64,000 bases of DNA, taken from Bradyrhizobium sp. 195. Its GTDB lineage: Bacteria; Pseudomonadota; Alphaproteobacteria; Rhizobiales; Xanthobacteraceae. Location: the NCBI RefSeq assembly GCF_023101665.1, contig NZ_CP082161.1, forward strand, positions 5,642,001-5,706,000. The letters are read 5' to 3'. Positions 1 through 8,706 of the stretch are shown here, piece after piece. Each line of letters begins with the position of its first letter. Position 1 is the stretch's first letter. The notes under the pieces are model-generated. The model was not told where the DNA came from and made no database searches. It was given only the letters and a program-made list of their open reading frames with translations. Made by a program: the position numbers and the translations under genes.

Positions 1-1654
1 CCGGCATCGGATCGATCGGGATGACCTGCACCGGAACGGCGGCGCGCTCCGGCGTGCGCTCGCGCACCCACGTCTCCAATTCGCCCGGCTCGACCTTGGC
101 GCCCGGTTTCAGCTGCACGTATCCCACCGGTAGCTCGCCGGCATAGGCGTCGGGCTGGCCGACCACGGCGGCGAAGCCGACGGCGGGATGGCGGAACATG
201 ATCTCCTCGATCGGCGCCGGATCAATGTTGTGGCCGCCGCGGATCACGAGGTCTTTGGCGCGGCCGGTGATCCAGAGATAGCCATCGGCATCGAGGCGGC
301 CGAGATCGCCGGAATTGACCCAGACCTCGTCGACGAAGGCGCCGTTGTTGTGCTCGTCGTTGAGATAGCCGCTGAACACGCCGGGCCCGGCCATGATGAC
401 GACGCCGATCTCGTCCGGCTTGCAGTCGCGGATCAGGCGGCCGTCGGCGTCGAGCTGCACGATGCGCACGCGAGAATAAGGCATCGGCAGACCTACGGAG
501 CCGAGCCGGATCGGCCGTGACGGATAGGCGAGCGTGTGCACGCTCGAGGTCTCGGTCATGCCGTAGACCTCGACCACGGGCAGCTTCAGCTTGTCCTGGA
601 TCGCCGAACCCACGGCGACAGGAATCGCCGAGCCGCCGCCGGCGGCGTATTTCAGGCTGGAGATATCAGCGTTGCCAGACGGCACCGCGAGCGTCGCGGC
701 CAGCACCGTCGGGACGCTCGACAGCGCCTCGGGCTTATAGCGCTCGACAAGCTGCCAGATATTCTTCACCGCATTCGGATTGCGCCAGCCACTCGGCGAC
801 AGCACGACCAGCGAGCCGCCGGCCGACAGCGTCAGCAGCACCTGCGTCAGCGAACCGCCGACGTGAAACAGCGGCATGCCGAACAGCAGGTTTGCGCCCG
901 GTTTCGCCTTCAGCAGCAGGTTGAGCGCCCAGGCCTGATAGACCTGATTGGTATGAGTGTGCCGCACAAGCTTTGGCGTGCCGGTGGTGCCGCCGGTGTG
1001 GAAATAGGCGGCGATGTCGGCACCCGAAATCTTGCGCCCACTGACGAGCCGGTCGGACGGCTGCTGCTTGATCAGGTCGCTGAAGGCAAAGATGCCCTTG
1101 GCGGGATCGCCGCCGCCGAACACCTGCACGATCGCCTTGAGATTCTTCAGTTGCGGTCGGATCTGCTCGACCTTCTGCCAGATATCGGTGCCCGGCATCG
1201 GACCGAGCGCCACCAGGATCTTCGTGTTCGCGGCCTCCAGGATCTCGGCGAGCTGGTGCGGCTCCAGCAGCGGATTGACGGGATTGGCGATGCCCGCGGC
1301 CTCGGCGCCGAACAGCGTCACGAACGCATCGGGCACCAGCGGCAGCATGAAGCTGATGACGTCGCCCTTCTCCGCACCGAGCGCATGAAACATGTTGGCG
1401 GCCTGCGTGACGCGCGCGATGAAATCGCGGTACGTGACCACGACCGGCGTGTCGGCGGGATCCGCGTTTTGCAGGAACTGGATCGCCGCGCCATCGGGAT
1501 TCCGAGCGGCACCCAGCCTGATCGCGTCATAGGTGCTCTCGGCCGCGACACGATCGGCATAAGGAACCTGCTCGAAGGCCCGGACTTCCGCGTCCGTCGC
1601 CAGGTCCGGATAGTCGTTGCCGATAAACCGATCGAGCGCGTGGATCCCCGCCAT
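1..1654 (-). CDS. Acyl-CoA synthetase (AMP-forming), 3' end outside window
   Basis: This is an adenylate-forming ligase that would activate a carboxylic acid to its acyl-CoA through an acyl-AMP; the substrate cannot be told from sequence. About 551 codons are visible. The glycine- and threonine-rich AMP-binding motif (GGTTGTPK) lies near residue 220. The visible end, VPVQVIPIDPMP, belongs to the small C-terminal domain, so only a short tail, probably with the catalytic lysine, is cut off by the window edge. The ATG at 1654 follows a strong GGGAGGA ribosome site. The gene is divergent from the SecD-like gene. Confidence 0.88.
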   Translation of the reverse strand, partial: MAGIHALDRFIGNDYPDLATDAEVRAFEQVPYADRVAAESTYDAIRLGAARNPDGAAIQFLQNADPADTPVVVTYRDFIARVTQAANMFHALGAEKGDVISFMLPLVPDAFVTLFGAEAAGIANPVNPLLEPHQLAEILEAANTKILVALGPMPGTDIWQKVEQIRPQLKNLKAIVQVFGGGDPAKGIFAFSDLIKQQPSDRLVSGRKISGADIAAYFHTGGTTGTPKLVRHTHTNQVYQAWALNLLLKAKPGANLLFGMPLFHVGGSLTQVLLTLSAGGSLVVLSPSGWRNPNAVKNIWQLVERYKPEALSSVPTVLAATLAVPSGNADISSLKYAAGGGSAIPVAVGSAIQDKLKLPVVEVYGMTETSSVHTLAYPSRPIRLGSVGLPMPYSRVRIVQLDADGRLIRDCKPDEIGVVIMAGPGVFSGYLNDEHNNGAFVDEVWVNSGDLGRLDADGYLWITGRAKDLVIRGGHNIDPAPIEEIMFRHPAVGFAAVVGQPDAYAGELPVGYVQLKPGAKVEPGELETWVRERTPERAAVPVQVIPIDPMP

Positions 1655-1878
1655 GGAATTCCGTCCTCCCTCAGATGCACGTCCCCGCCCCTGTCTTTTG
1701 ACATTTTGGTGCGGCGAGGCCTCGGCCGATGGTCGGCCGAGCCGACAGAATGATGGATGATTTGGCGTTCGTCCATTGCCTAGGCCTGCGACGCTTGAAC
1801 CTCTGGGGCCGACCCGGGGACCAAGAACTGGCGCTGGAATTCGTTCGCCAGCGCCCTGCCGCAAGACTTGAGGTCATC

Positions 1879-2958
1879 ATGACGACGCCCGCGCGGAACC
1901 GCATCAACCGGCTGATCGCTGCGTTCGCCATCGCATCCACGATGGCCCTGCCCTCCCCAACATTTGCCGCGGACACCCAGCTCGACAAGATGCGCGCGAA
2001 GGTCGCGGCATTCATCACCGACAAGATGGAGAAGCTGGGCGGATCTCGCATCATCTACAAGGTGGACAGCGACGCCTTGCGGGAGGCAGTCACCACGGAT
2101 CTGCGCGACGACGTCTACAAGACGCTGCGCGAGGGCCGGATCGCCTTCTCCGGCCTTGTCATCCGTGACGGCGGCGTCGAATTGAAGATCGCGGACGCCA
2201 AGGGTCGCGACCTGCTCACGCGCAAGCTCGCCTCTGCGGCAGAGGGATTGCCCACGCAGGCGCTCACCGTGACCGACGCCGGAGACGGGCTGATCAGGCT
2301 CGCGCCGACCGACGCCGCATCCGCCGCGCGGCTGCGCGATCTCGTCGAAGATTCCATCGCCATGATCGAACAGCGCCTCAAGGACGCCGGCGTGACACTC
2401 GCCAGCGTCCAGTCTGAGGGAACGGACCGCATTCGCATCTTCCTGCCAGGCATGATGGAGCCCGAGCGTATCACTGCGATCTTCGCCAAGAAGGTCAAGG
2501 TCAGCTTCCGCCTGATCGATGTCACGATGTCGGCGGAGCAGGCGCAATCCGGCACGCCTCCGGCGGGGACGGAAGTCATGTTCGGCTTCAAGGACAAGCT
2601 TGCCTATCTGGTCAAGGCCAGCGCGCTCGACGGTGACGACATCAGCTATGCAGGCCCGGGATTTGCCAGCGGGACGAAGGAGCCGATCGCCTCGTTCCGC
2701 TTCAACGGCCGCGGTGCGCGGCGCTTCGCCCACATCACCGCAGAGAACGTTGGAATGCCCTTCGCCATCGCGCTCGACGACAAGGTGATTTCCGCCCCTG
2801 TGATCCGCGAGCCCATCACCGGCGGCTCCGGCCAGATTTCCGGCAACTTCACCCTGGATGAGGCCAACAGCGTCGCCATGCTGCTGCGCGCCGGCTCGCT
2901 GCCCGGTCGTCTTGGCCTCGTCGAGCAGCAGGTCGTCCAACCCGCCGCCAAGCCATAA
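1879..2958 (+). CDS. Exported SecD-like protein (SecDF P1 domain only)
   Basis: The 359-residue protein has an N-terminal signal peptide (cleavage predicted after LPSPTFAA, about residue 31). The rest resembles the first periplasmic domain of SecD: it ends with DDKVISAPVIREPI, GQISGNFTLDEANSVAMLLR and a LVEQQVV segment, all close to the SecD P1-head consensus. None of the transmembrane helices of true SecD is present, so it cannot be the translocase subunit itself. It may be a free periplasmic protein derived from SecD; its role is unknown. The open frame extends upstream to 1729, but the ATG at 1879 gives a proper signal peptide and follows a TTGAGG site. Confidence 0.75.
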   Translation: MTTPARNRINRLIAAFAIASTMALPSPTFAADTQLDKMRAKVAAFITDKMEKLGGSRIIYKVDSDALREAVTTDLRDDVYKTLREGRIAFSGLVIRDGGVELKIADAKGRDLLTRKLASAAEGLPTQALTVTDAGDGLIRLAPTDAASAARLRDLVEDSIAMIEQRLKDAGVTLASVQSEGTDRIRIFLPGMMEPERITAIFAKKVKVSFRLIDVTMSAEQAQSGTPPAGTEVMFGFKDKLAYLVKASALDGDDISYAGPGFASGTKEPIASFRFNGRGARRFAHITAENVGMPFAIALDDKVISAPVIREPITGGSGQISGNFTLDEANSVAMLLRAGSLPGRLGLVEQQVVQPAAKP

Positions 2959-3201
2959 GGCGAACATCGTCCAACGCCCGCCTGGGGGCATCCAGCCCCT
3001 CGCGACGCCGAAGCCTGCCCGAATCACGGCCGTGTTGCAGCCAGACGCGCAACCAACGGGCAATTGCCGAAACGCCTAATCAGGCTAAAATTTGCCTCTT
3101 GCGGCGTGGCGGCCGAAGGCTTCATTTCAGGCGGCCGTCATCTGAATTCGGCTATACGAGCATACCGACCAGGACTGAAGGCCTTACGCGGGGTTAGTAC
3201 C

Positions 3202-4008
3202 ATGCCGTCCGGCAGCGCAGACATTTCCTCGATCCTCGACCGCGTTCTCGATGCGGCAACGGACAACCTCAGGATCGCGAAGATCCTGGTCCAGATGGGC
3301 CTCGATCCCAACAACGTCACCTATGACGCGATCTTCAATCGGCTGCTGGAGATCTTTGTCCACAACATCACGTTCGCCAATCTGTTTGCCGCGGTCGGCG
3401 CCGGCTTTTTCGTCGCCACCCTCTTGATGCGGACCATGGTGCCACTGCGCGTCGCCAACATGGTCGGCTGCGCGTTCTTCGCCGTGTTCGGCGCGCTCAC
3501 CGCCAACGTCGCGACGTTCCTGCTCTATCTGCTGCTGCTTCCGATCAACGCCCTGCGCCTGCGGCAGATGCTCAAGCTGGTCAAGAAGGCACGCCACGCC
3601 GCCGAAGGCGACATGTCGATCGAATGGCTGAAGCCGTTCATGACCGAGCGCAAATATCGCCGGGGCGATACGCTCTTCAAGCTGGGCGATCCCGCCAAGG
3701 AGATGCTGCTCACGGTCACCGGCAAGTTCCTGGTCAAGGAGATCAACGTCGAGATCGGGCCGGGCGCACTGATGGGCGAACTTGGCTTCCTGACGCCGGA
3801 CAACCGCCGCACCGGAACGATAGAATGCATCGAGGACGGCCAGGTGCTGACGATCACCTATGACCGCCTGCTGGAGATCTACTTCCAGGATCCACAGTTC
3901 GGCTATTACTTCCTGGTGCTAACCAGCCAGCGCCTGCTGCAAAACATCGATCGTCTGCAGAAGCAGCTGGCGACGGCGCGGTCGGCCACGACGAACAGGA
4001 TCGCGTGA
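3202..4008 (+). CDS. Membrane-anchored cyclic-nucleotide-binding-domain protein
   Basis: The 268-residue protein has two hydrophobic helices (about residues 60-80 and 88-112), a basic linker, then a Crp-like beta-roll (about 140-240) with the phosphate-cassette-like stretch GELGFLTPDNRRTGT. There is no helix-turn-helix, so it is not a Crp-type transcription factor. A membrane sensor or anchoring role is inferred. The usual cassette arginine-threonine/alanine pattern is only partly kept (RRTGT), so ligand binding is uncertain. The ATG at 3202 is chosen because the upstream in-frame extension from 3064 has poor protein character. The neighbours are unrelated, and the 243 bases before it show no clear signal. 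Confidence 0.7.
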   Translation: MPSGSADISSILDRVLDAATDNLRIAKILVQMGLDPNNVTYDAIFNRLLEIFVHNITFANLFAAVGAGFFVATLLMRTMVPLRVANMVGCAFFAVFGALTANVATFLLYLLLLPINALRLRQMLKLVKKARHAAEGDMSIEWLKPFMTERKYRRGDTLFKLGDPAKEMLLTVTGKFLVKEINVEIGPGALMGELGFLTPDNRRTGTIECIEDGQVLTITYDRLLEIYFQDPQFGYYFLVLTSQRLLQNIDRLQKQLATARSATTNRIA

Positions 4009-4015
4009 CCGCAGC

Positions 4016-4657
4016 TCAGCTCAGCAGCAACGCCATGCCCGGATCGCCCTTCTCCATCGCGCGCCGGTAGGCCGGACGGTCGCCGATGCGGCCGAGATAT
4101 CTGACCACGTTCGGACAACGCTGGAGATCATAGGGCTGGAAGTAGCGCATGGTGGTGAGCGAGAACACCGTCATGATATCGGCGGTGGTGAAGGCGCTGC
4201 CCGCCAGATATTCGGCTTCGCCAAGCCTGGCGTCGAGAACGTCGTAAGCCCGATCGAGGCGCCCCTTCATCGCGCGCAGGGTCGGGTTGTCCTTGGCGAG
4301 ATCGAGCCGGCTCAGGATCATCATCCGCCCCATGCCGGGTTGCAACGTGCCGTTGGCGAAATGAAGCCAATACAGAAACTGCGCGAAGGCCGGATCATCG
4401 AGGCCGAGCACGAGTCGGCCGTTGCCGTATTTTGCGACGATGTAGTCGACGACGGTGCCGGATTCCGCAAGCGCCAGCTCGCCGTCGGTGATGACCGGTG
4501 CCGTGCCGGCCGGATGCAGCGCCTTGTACTCGGCCGGTGCCAGCATGGTCGCGGCATCACGCGTGTAGCGCTTCAGCTCATAGGGAATTCCCAGCTCCTC
4601 GCACAGCCAGACGATGCGCTCGGACTGGGACTTGCCGAGATGATGGACGGTGAGCAT
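4016..4657 (-). CDS. Glutathione S-transferase family protein
   Basis: The 213-residue protein has the two-domain GST layout. The N-terminal thioredoxin fold (1-80) carries SQSERIVW near the glutathione site, the TAPVI segment with the cis-proline, and ESGTVVDY, which contacts the gamma-glutamyl group. An all-helical C-terminal domain follows. It probably conjugates or reduces electrophiles with glutathione in the cytoplasm; the substrate is unknown. The ATG at 4657 is preceded by CAGGAGGCCTC, an ideal ribosome site, so the upstream in-frame methionine at 4678 is not used. It converges on the cyclic-nucleotide-binding gene with only 7 bases between stops. Confidence 0.88.
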   Translation of the reverse strand: MLTVHHLGKSQSERIVWLCEELGIPYELKRYTRDAATMLAPAEYKALHPAGTAPVITDGELALAESGTVVDYIVAKYGNGRLVLGLDDPAFAQFLYWLHFANGTLQPGMGRMMILSRLDLAKDNPTLRAMKGRLDRAYDVLDARLGEAEYLAGSAFTTADIMTVFSLTTMRYFQPYDLQRCPNVVRYLGRIGDRPAYRRAMEKGDPGMALLLS

Positions 4658-4842
4658 GAGGCCTCCTGCGGGACGCAAATGGGAGCACTGTGACGCCGCA
4701 TCATACTTCGTGATTGCCGGCTTCCCGGAACTTTGGGGACAGGTCCCGGCACATTCAAGCCTTCCAAATCGGCCCCAAGCGGTCCCCGCCGCAAAATCGC
4801 CCTAAAAACCGAATGGTAACCATGGCGGGCTAGGGTAGTTCT

Positions 4843-5640
4843 GTGACCAATTCTCCGACGATCCTGGTGTTCGATTCCGGCCTTGGCGGGCTCACGGTGC
4901 TCCGTGAGGTCGTGGCTGCGCGGCCGGACGCGCACTTTGCCTACGTCGCCGACGACGCCTTTTTCCCCTACGGCCACCACGGCGAGGACGAAATCATCGC
5001 CCGCGTCGTGCCGCTGATGGGTGAACTAATCGGCACGCATGATCCCGACCTCGTCGTCATCGCCTGCAACACGGCGTCCACCCTGGTCCTGTCGCACCTG
5101 CGCGCGGCTTATTCCGTGCCCTTTGTCGGCACGGTGCCGGCGATCAAGCCCGCCTGCGCGCAGTCGAGGACCCGCCGCGTCTCTGTGCTCGGCACCAAAG
5201 GCACCGTGAAGCGCGAATACACCAAGGCTCTGATCCGCGATTTCGCGCAAGGATGCGAGGTGACGCTGGTCGGCTCGCCCGAGCTCGCCTCGCTGGCTGA
5301 AGCCGAGCTCAGCGGCGCTCCGGTCAGCGACGAGGCGATCCTCGCCGAACTCGCACCCTGCTTTGTCGGCGACGCTGGGAATGTGGCATCCCGCACCGAC
5401 ACCATCGTGCTCGCCTGCACGCATTATCCGCTGCTGCTCGACCGGCTGAAGCGGCTGGCCCCATGGCCTGTCGACTGGATCGATCCGGCGCCGGCGATCG
5501 CCCGCCGCGTCTCGGACCTGCTCGGCCCGCGGATCGGCGGCATCGCGCAGGAGCGCGCCGAGATGATCTTCACCTCGAACCGCGTGCATGGCCTTTCGAC
5601 CATGCTGACGCCGTTCTTCGGCGGTCGCGCCCTGGCCTGA
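4843..5640 (+). CDS. murI: Glutamate racemase MurI
   Basis: Glutamate racemase interconverts L- and D-glutamate for peptidoglycan. The 265-residue length is typical. The family signatures are present: FDSGLGGLTVL with the first catalytic aspartate, the ACNTAS motif with the first catalytic cysteine (about residue 73), and LACTHYPLL with the second cysteine and its histidine (about residue 190). The start is GTG at 4843, because the in-frame ATGs just upstream run into a TAG. The ribosome site (AGGGTAG) is moderate. The gene stands alone between a GST and an aldolase. Confidence 0.95.
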   Translation: MTNSPTILVFDSGLGGLTVLREVVAARPDAHFAYVADDAFFPYGHHGEDEIIARVVPLMGELIGTHDPDLVVIACNTASTLVLSHLRAAYSVPFVGTVPAIKPACAQSRTRRVSVLGTKGTVKREYTKALIRDFAQGCEVTLVGSPELASLAEAELSGAPVSDEAILAELAPCFVGDAGNVASRTDTIVLACTHYPLLLDRLKRLAPWPVDWIDPAPAIARRVSDLLGPRIGGIAQERAEMIFTSNRVHGLSTMLTPFFGGRALA

Positions 5641-5702
5641 CCTTGCGCCGCGACGGCGCGCTGCTAGGTTTTACCGTCGTCACCTAGCCGCAGGCCTTTT
5701 CC

Positions 5703-6476
5703 ATGTCGGTCCAGACCACGCCGCTCAACCGCCTCCGCCAGCTTTGGCGCGAAGGCCGTCCCGCCTTCGGCGCCATTGCGACCATCCCGAGCGTGCAGAC
5801 CGTGCAGATCATGGCGCGCTCGCTCGACTGGATCATCGTCGATCTCGAGCATGGACCGATCGGGCTCACCGAAGCGCATGCGATGATCGCGGCGACGACG
5901 GGCACGCCGTGCACCCCCTTGGTGCGGATCGCGGCGAACGAGCCATGGCTTGCGAAGGCGCCGATGGATATCGGGGCCTTCGGCATCAACTTTCCGATGA
6001 TCACCAACCGCACCGATGCCGAGAAGGCGGTGCGCAGCGTGCGCTACCCGCCGCGCGGCGATCGGCTCTGGGGTCCGTTCCATGCGCCGTTCCGCTGGGG
6101 CCAGTCGATGCCGGACTACATGGCATCAGCCGATGACGAGATGATCTGCATGATCACCATCGAGCATGTCGATGCCGTCGACCGCATCGACGAGATCATG
6201 GCGACGCCGGGCATCGACGTCGCGGTGATCGGGCCCGGCGACCTCGCGACGTCCATCAACAAGCGCGGCCAGATGGACGACCCGGAGTTGCTCGAACTGG
6301 TCGCGCGCGCTGAGGCCGGCATCCTCAGAAGCGGCGTGCCGATCGGCGGCGTGGCCCGCACCGCCGACCAGGCCAACACCCTCATCGACCGCGGCTACCG
6401 CGCGATCGCGCTCGGCTTCGACTGGTCGCTGTTCCAGCGCGGCATCATGGCGGCGTTCGAGGGAATCAGGCGCTGA
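5703..6476 (+). CDS. HpcH/HpaI family aldolase
   Basis: The 257-residue protein belongs to the metal-dependent class II HpcH/HpaI (citrate-lyase-like) aldolases, which make or cleave 2-oxo acid aldols with pyruvate. Visible family features are VDLEHGPIG near the N-terminus, MITIEHVDAV with the metal-binding glutamate, and VIGPGDLATS near residue 180, which supplies the metal-binding aspartate. The substrate is not evident: 2-dehydro-3-deoxy sugar acids and 4-hydroxy-2-oxoheptanedioate are both known for the family. It starts 62 bases after murI, so cotranscription is possible but the functions are unrelated. Confidence 0.87.
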   Translation: MSVQTTPLNRLRQLWREGRPAFGAIATIPSVQTVQIMARSLDWIIVDLEHGPIGLTEAHAMIAATTGTPCTPLVRIAANEPWLAKAPMDIGAFGINFPMITNRTDAEKAVRSVRYPPRGDRLWGPFHAPFRWGQSMPDYMASADDEMICMITIEHVDAVDRIDEIMATPGIDVAVIGPGDLATSINKRGQMDDPELLELVARAEAGILRSGVPIGGVARTADQANTLIDRGYRAIALGFDWSLFQRGIMAAFEGIRR

Positions 6477-6541
6477 ACGAGCCGATTGCCATCTTGCCGG
6501 GAACTGCCGCGCTGCTAGGGTCGGTCCAGGGAGGAAAAACC

Positions 6542-6925
6542 ATGCTTAAAAAGACGTTGCTCGCTCTGTCCTTTGCAGGCCTTGCCGTTGCCGCCTTCGC
6601 CCAGCAGCCCGGCATCAAGCGCACCCCACTCCAGAAAGTCGAATTTCCGGATGGCTACAACACCATCACCGCCATTGCGGAAATCCCGGCGGGCGGCTCG
6701 GCCGGACGCCATACCCATCCGGGGATCGAGACCGGCTACGTGCTCGAAGGCGAGCTCAATCTCCTCATCGATGGGCAGCCAGAGAAAACCCTCAAAGCCG
6801 GCGATTCCTATCAGATCCCGGCAGGCGCCGTGCACGACGCCAAGGCTCATGGCGATAAGGCCATGAAAGTGCTGGGAGTTTACATCGTCGACAAGACCAA
6901 GCCGCTGGCGTCGCCGGCGCCCTGA
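6542..6925 (+). CDS. Exported cupin-domain protein
   Basis: The 127-residue protein has a signal peptide (LLALSFAGLAVAAFAQ, cleavage after about residue 20) and one small cupin barrel. The first cupin motif shows GRHTHPGIETGYVLEGE, with two histidines and a glutamate as metal ligands; the second is GDSYQIPAGAVHDAK, with the last histidine. A periplasmic metal-binding role is inferred, and the reaction is unknown. The ATG at 6542 follows AGGGAGGA. A good intrinsic terminator lies 48 bases downstream. Confidence 0.85.
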   Translation: MLKKTLLALSFAGLAVAAFAQQPGIKRTPLQKVEFPDGYNTITAIAEIPAGGSAGRHTHPGIETGYVLEGELNLLIDGQPEKTLKAGDSYQIPAGAVHDAKAHGDKAMKVLGVYIVDKTKPLASPAP

Positions 6926-6972
6926 TGCGGCGAACCGACCGGCCCCGAGCGGGTTGGTTCATGCTAGAGCAG

Positions 6973-7007
6973 GCAGCGAGCGGGAACCCGCTCGCTGCAC
7001 ATATTTT
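6973..7007 (+). terminator. Intrinsic terminator after the cupin gene
   Basis: A perfect 11-bp GC stem (6973-6983 with 6988-6998) around a GAAC loop is followed by ACATATTTT. It ends the cupin transcript before the acyltransferase gene. Confidence 0.75.
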
Positions 7008-7033
7008 AATCTTTGATCCGGAACCGGAGACCA

Positions 7034-7801
7034 ATGCGCGGGACGCCCAAGACCATCTCGCTGCGGCGCCGTTTGATTTGCGACCTCATGCATGCCTCGA
7101 TGGGCGTGCCGTTCGTTTCGCTATCCCGTTCGCTCAATATCCGCCCTGTGCTGGAGGCCCGCGCGGCCGCAACGGCGCCTGCCGGCTGGGCCGCGATGTT
7201 CGTCAAGGCCTTCGCCCTCGTGGCCAGGGACGAGCCGATCCTGCGCACCGTCTACGCCAAATGGCCTTGGCCGACCCTCTATGAGCTACCCAAGAGCGTG
7301 GCGCTGGTGGCGATCGCCCGGGTCGACGATGGCGAGGAATGCGTGATCCCGCAGCGAATCGCGGCCCCCGACACGATGGCGCTGGCGGCCGTCGATGCCG
7401 AGATCCGACACGCCAAGACGGCGCCCGTCGGGGACGTTCCCATGTTCCGCAAGATCATGCGGGCGACCCGCCTCCCACTGCCGCTGCGGCGCCTGTCCTG
7501 GGCGATCGGCCTCAATTTCGGCCGGCAACGCGGCAATTGGTTCGGCAGCTTTGCCGTAAGCTCGGTGGCGGCCTATGGCGGCGGCGAGCTCCATCCCATC
7601 ACGCCAGGCCCCTTTATCGTCAGCTATGGGATGGTCGAGGCGGACCAGACCATTCATGTCGTGATCCGGTGGGATCACCGGGTCACCGACGCCGCCCCCA
7701 TCGCCCGGGTCCTGACTCGGCTGGAACAGGTCCTGAACACTGACATCGTTGCCGAATTGCGAGCCGCCGGGTCAAAGCCGATCCGGGCGGTCGGGACCTG
7801 A
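7034..7801 (+). CDS. Lone 2-oxoacid dehydrogenase E2-type acyltransferase domain
   Basis: The 255-residue protein resembles only the catalytic (chloramphenicol-acetyltransferase fold) domain of dihydrolipoamide acyltransferases. No lipoyl or E1/E3-binding domain is present. The C-terminal active-site motif is kept in variant form (DHRVTDAAP, with the catalytic histidine and the conserved aspartate); the usual family form is DHRxxDGA. A stand-alone acyl transfer role is inferred, with unknown acceptor. The ATG at 7034 follows GGAGA; a TTG at 7013 is an alternative start. Confidence 0.72.
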   Translation: MRGTPKTISLRRRLICDLMHASMGVPFVSLSRSLNIRPVLEARAAATAPAGWAAMFVKAFALVARDEPILRTVYAKWPWPTLYELPKSVALVAIARVDDGEECVIPQRIAAPDTMALAAVDAEIRHAKTAPVGDVPMFRKIMRATRLPLPLRRLSWAIGLNFGRQRGNWFGSFAVSSVAAYGGGELHPITPGPFIVSYGMVEADQTIHVVIRWDHRVTDAAPIARVLTRLEQVLNTDIVAELRAAGSKPIRAVGT

Positions 7802-7818
7802 TTTCGCGGCCATTCGCA

Positions 7819-7848
7819 TTGACAGAACGGGCCAAACTCACCTAAAAG
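7819..7848 (+). promoter_or_regulatory. Probable sigma70-type promoter of rpsD
   Basis: A perfect -35 hexamer TTGACA (7819-7824) and a weaker -10 TAAAAG (7843-7848) are separated by 18 bases. A GC hairpin (7859-7878) follows in the leader, about 120 bases before rpsD; it could be a regulatory leader structure or the end of the upstream transcript. Confidence 0.4.
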
Positions 7849-8000
7849 CCGCCTGCTCGCGGGCCGATTTCGGCCCGCGAAGCGTTTCGCGACCCGTGGT
7901 CTTATCCCTTAAGCTTTGGGGATCGGACCTGTCAGTGCCGGGCTAGCCCCGTCACACAGGAGGGCGCGTTTCCTCAAACCGTGAACCCAAAGAGGACGCG

Positions 8001-8618
8001 ATGACTAAGCGCAGTGAGGCGAAGTACAAACTCGATCGCCGTATGGGCCAGAACATCTGGGGCCGCCCGAAGAGCCCCGTCAACCGCCGCGAGTACGGCC
8101 CCGGCCAGCACGGCCAGCGCCGCAAGGGCAAGCTCTCCGACTTCGGCGTGCAGCTGCGCGCCAAGCAGAAGCTGAAGGGCTACTACGCCAACATCTCCGA
8201 GCGCCAGTTCCACAGCATCTATGTCGAGGCCAGCCGCCTCAAGGGCGACACGGGCGAGAACCTGATCGGCCTGCTCGAGCGCCGTCTGGACGCGGTCGTG
8301 TACCGCGCCAAGTTCGTCTCGACGATCTTCGCCGCGCGCCAGTTCATCAACCACGGCCACGTCAAGGTGAACGGCCGCAAGGTCAACATCTCGAGCTATC
8401 AGGTCAAGATCGGCGACGTGATCGAGGTCAAGGAAGCTTCCAAGCAGCTCGCCCACGTCCTCGAAGCCAGCCAGCTCCCCGAGCGCGACACTCCCGACTA
8501 TCTCGAAGTCGACCACGGCAAGATGACCGCGAAATACGTGCGCATCCCTCATCTCTCCGACGTGCCGTTCCCGGTGCAGATGGAGCCGCATCTGGTCGTC
8601 GAATTCTATTCGCGCTAA
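8001..8618 (+). CDS. rpsD: 30S ribosomal protein S4
   Basis: S4 is a primary binder of 16S rRNA and nucleates the 30S body. The 205-residue protein starts with [20 protein letters not shown], the rhizobial S4 N-terminus, and has the S4 RNA-binding domain at about 95-155 ([29 protein letters not shown]). The alphaproteobacterial form lacks zinc cysteines. The ribosome site AGAGGACG precedes the ATG. It is monocistronic here, with its own promoter and a strong terminator, and not in a ribosomal operon. Confidence 0.97.
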   Translation: MTKRSEAKYKLDRRMGQNIWGRPKSPVNRREYGPGQHGQRRKGKLSDFGVQLRAKQKLKGYYANISERQFHSIYVEASRLKGDTGENLIGLLERRLDAVVYRAKFVSTIFAARQFINHGHVKVNGRKVNISSYQVKIGDVIEVKEASKQLAHVLEASQLPERDTPDYLEVDHGKMTAKYVRIPHLSDVPFPVQMEPHLVVEFYSR

Positions 8619-8632
8619 GATCTGAATATCGA

Positions 8633-8659
8633 AAGGCCCCGGTTCGCCGGGGCCTTTTT
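8633..8659 (+). terminator. Intrinsic terminator of rpsD
   Basis: A perfect 10-bp stem (8633-8642 with 8647-8656) is closed by a TTCG tetraloop and followed by a T run. It lies 14 bases after the rpsD stop. Confidence 0.92.
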
Positions 8660-8706
8660 GCTTAAGAGCCACATTTCAGTGGCCGCAATGCTTGAGGAGC
8701 CGTCGC

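Noticed and set aside
517..1753. Long open frames opposite the acyl-CoA synthetase
   Set aside because: They are antisense shadows of a GC-rich gene with clear adenylate-forming motifs.
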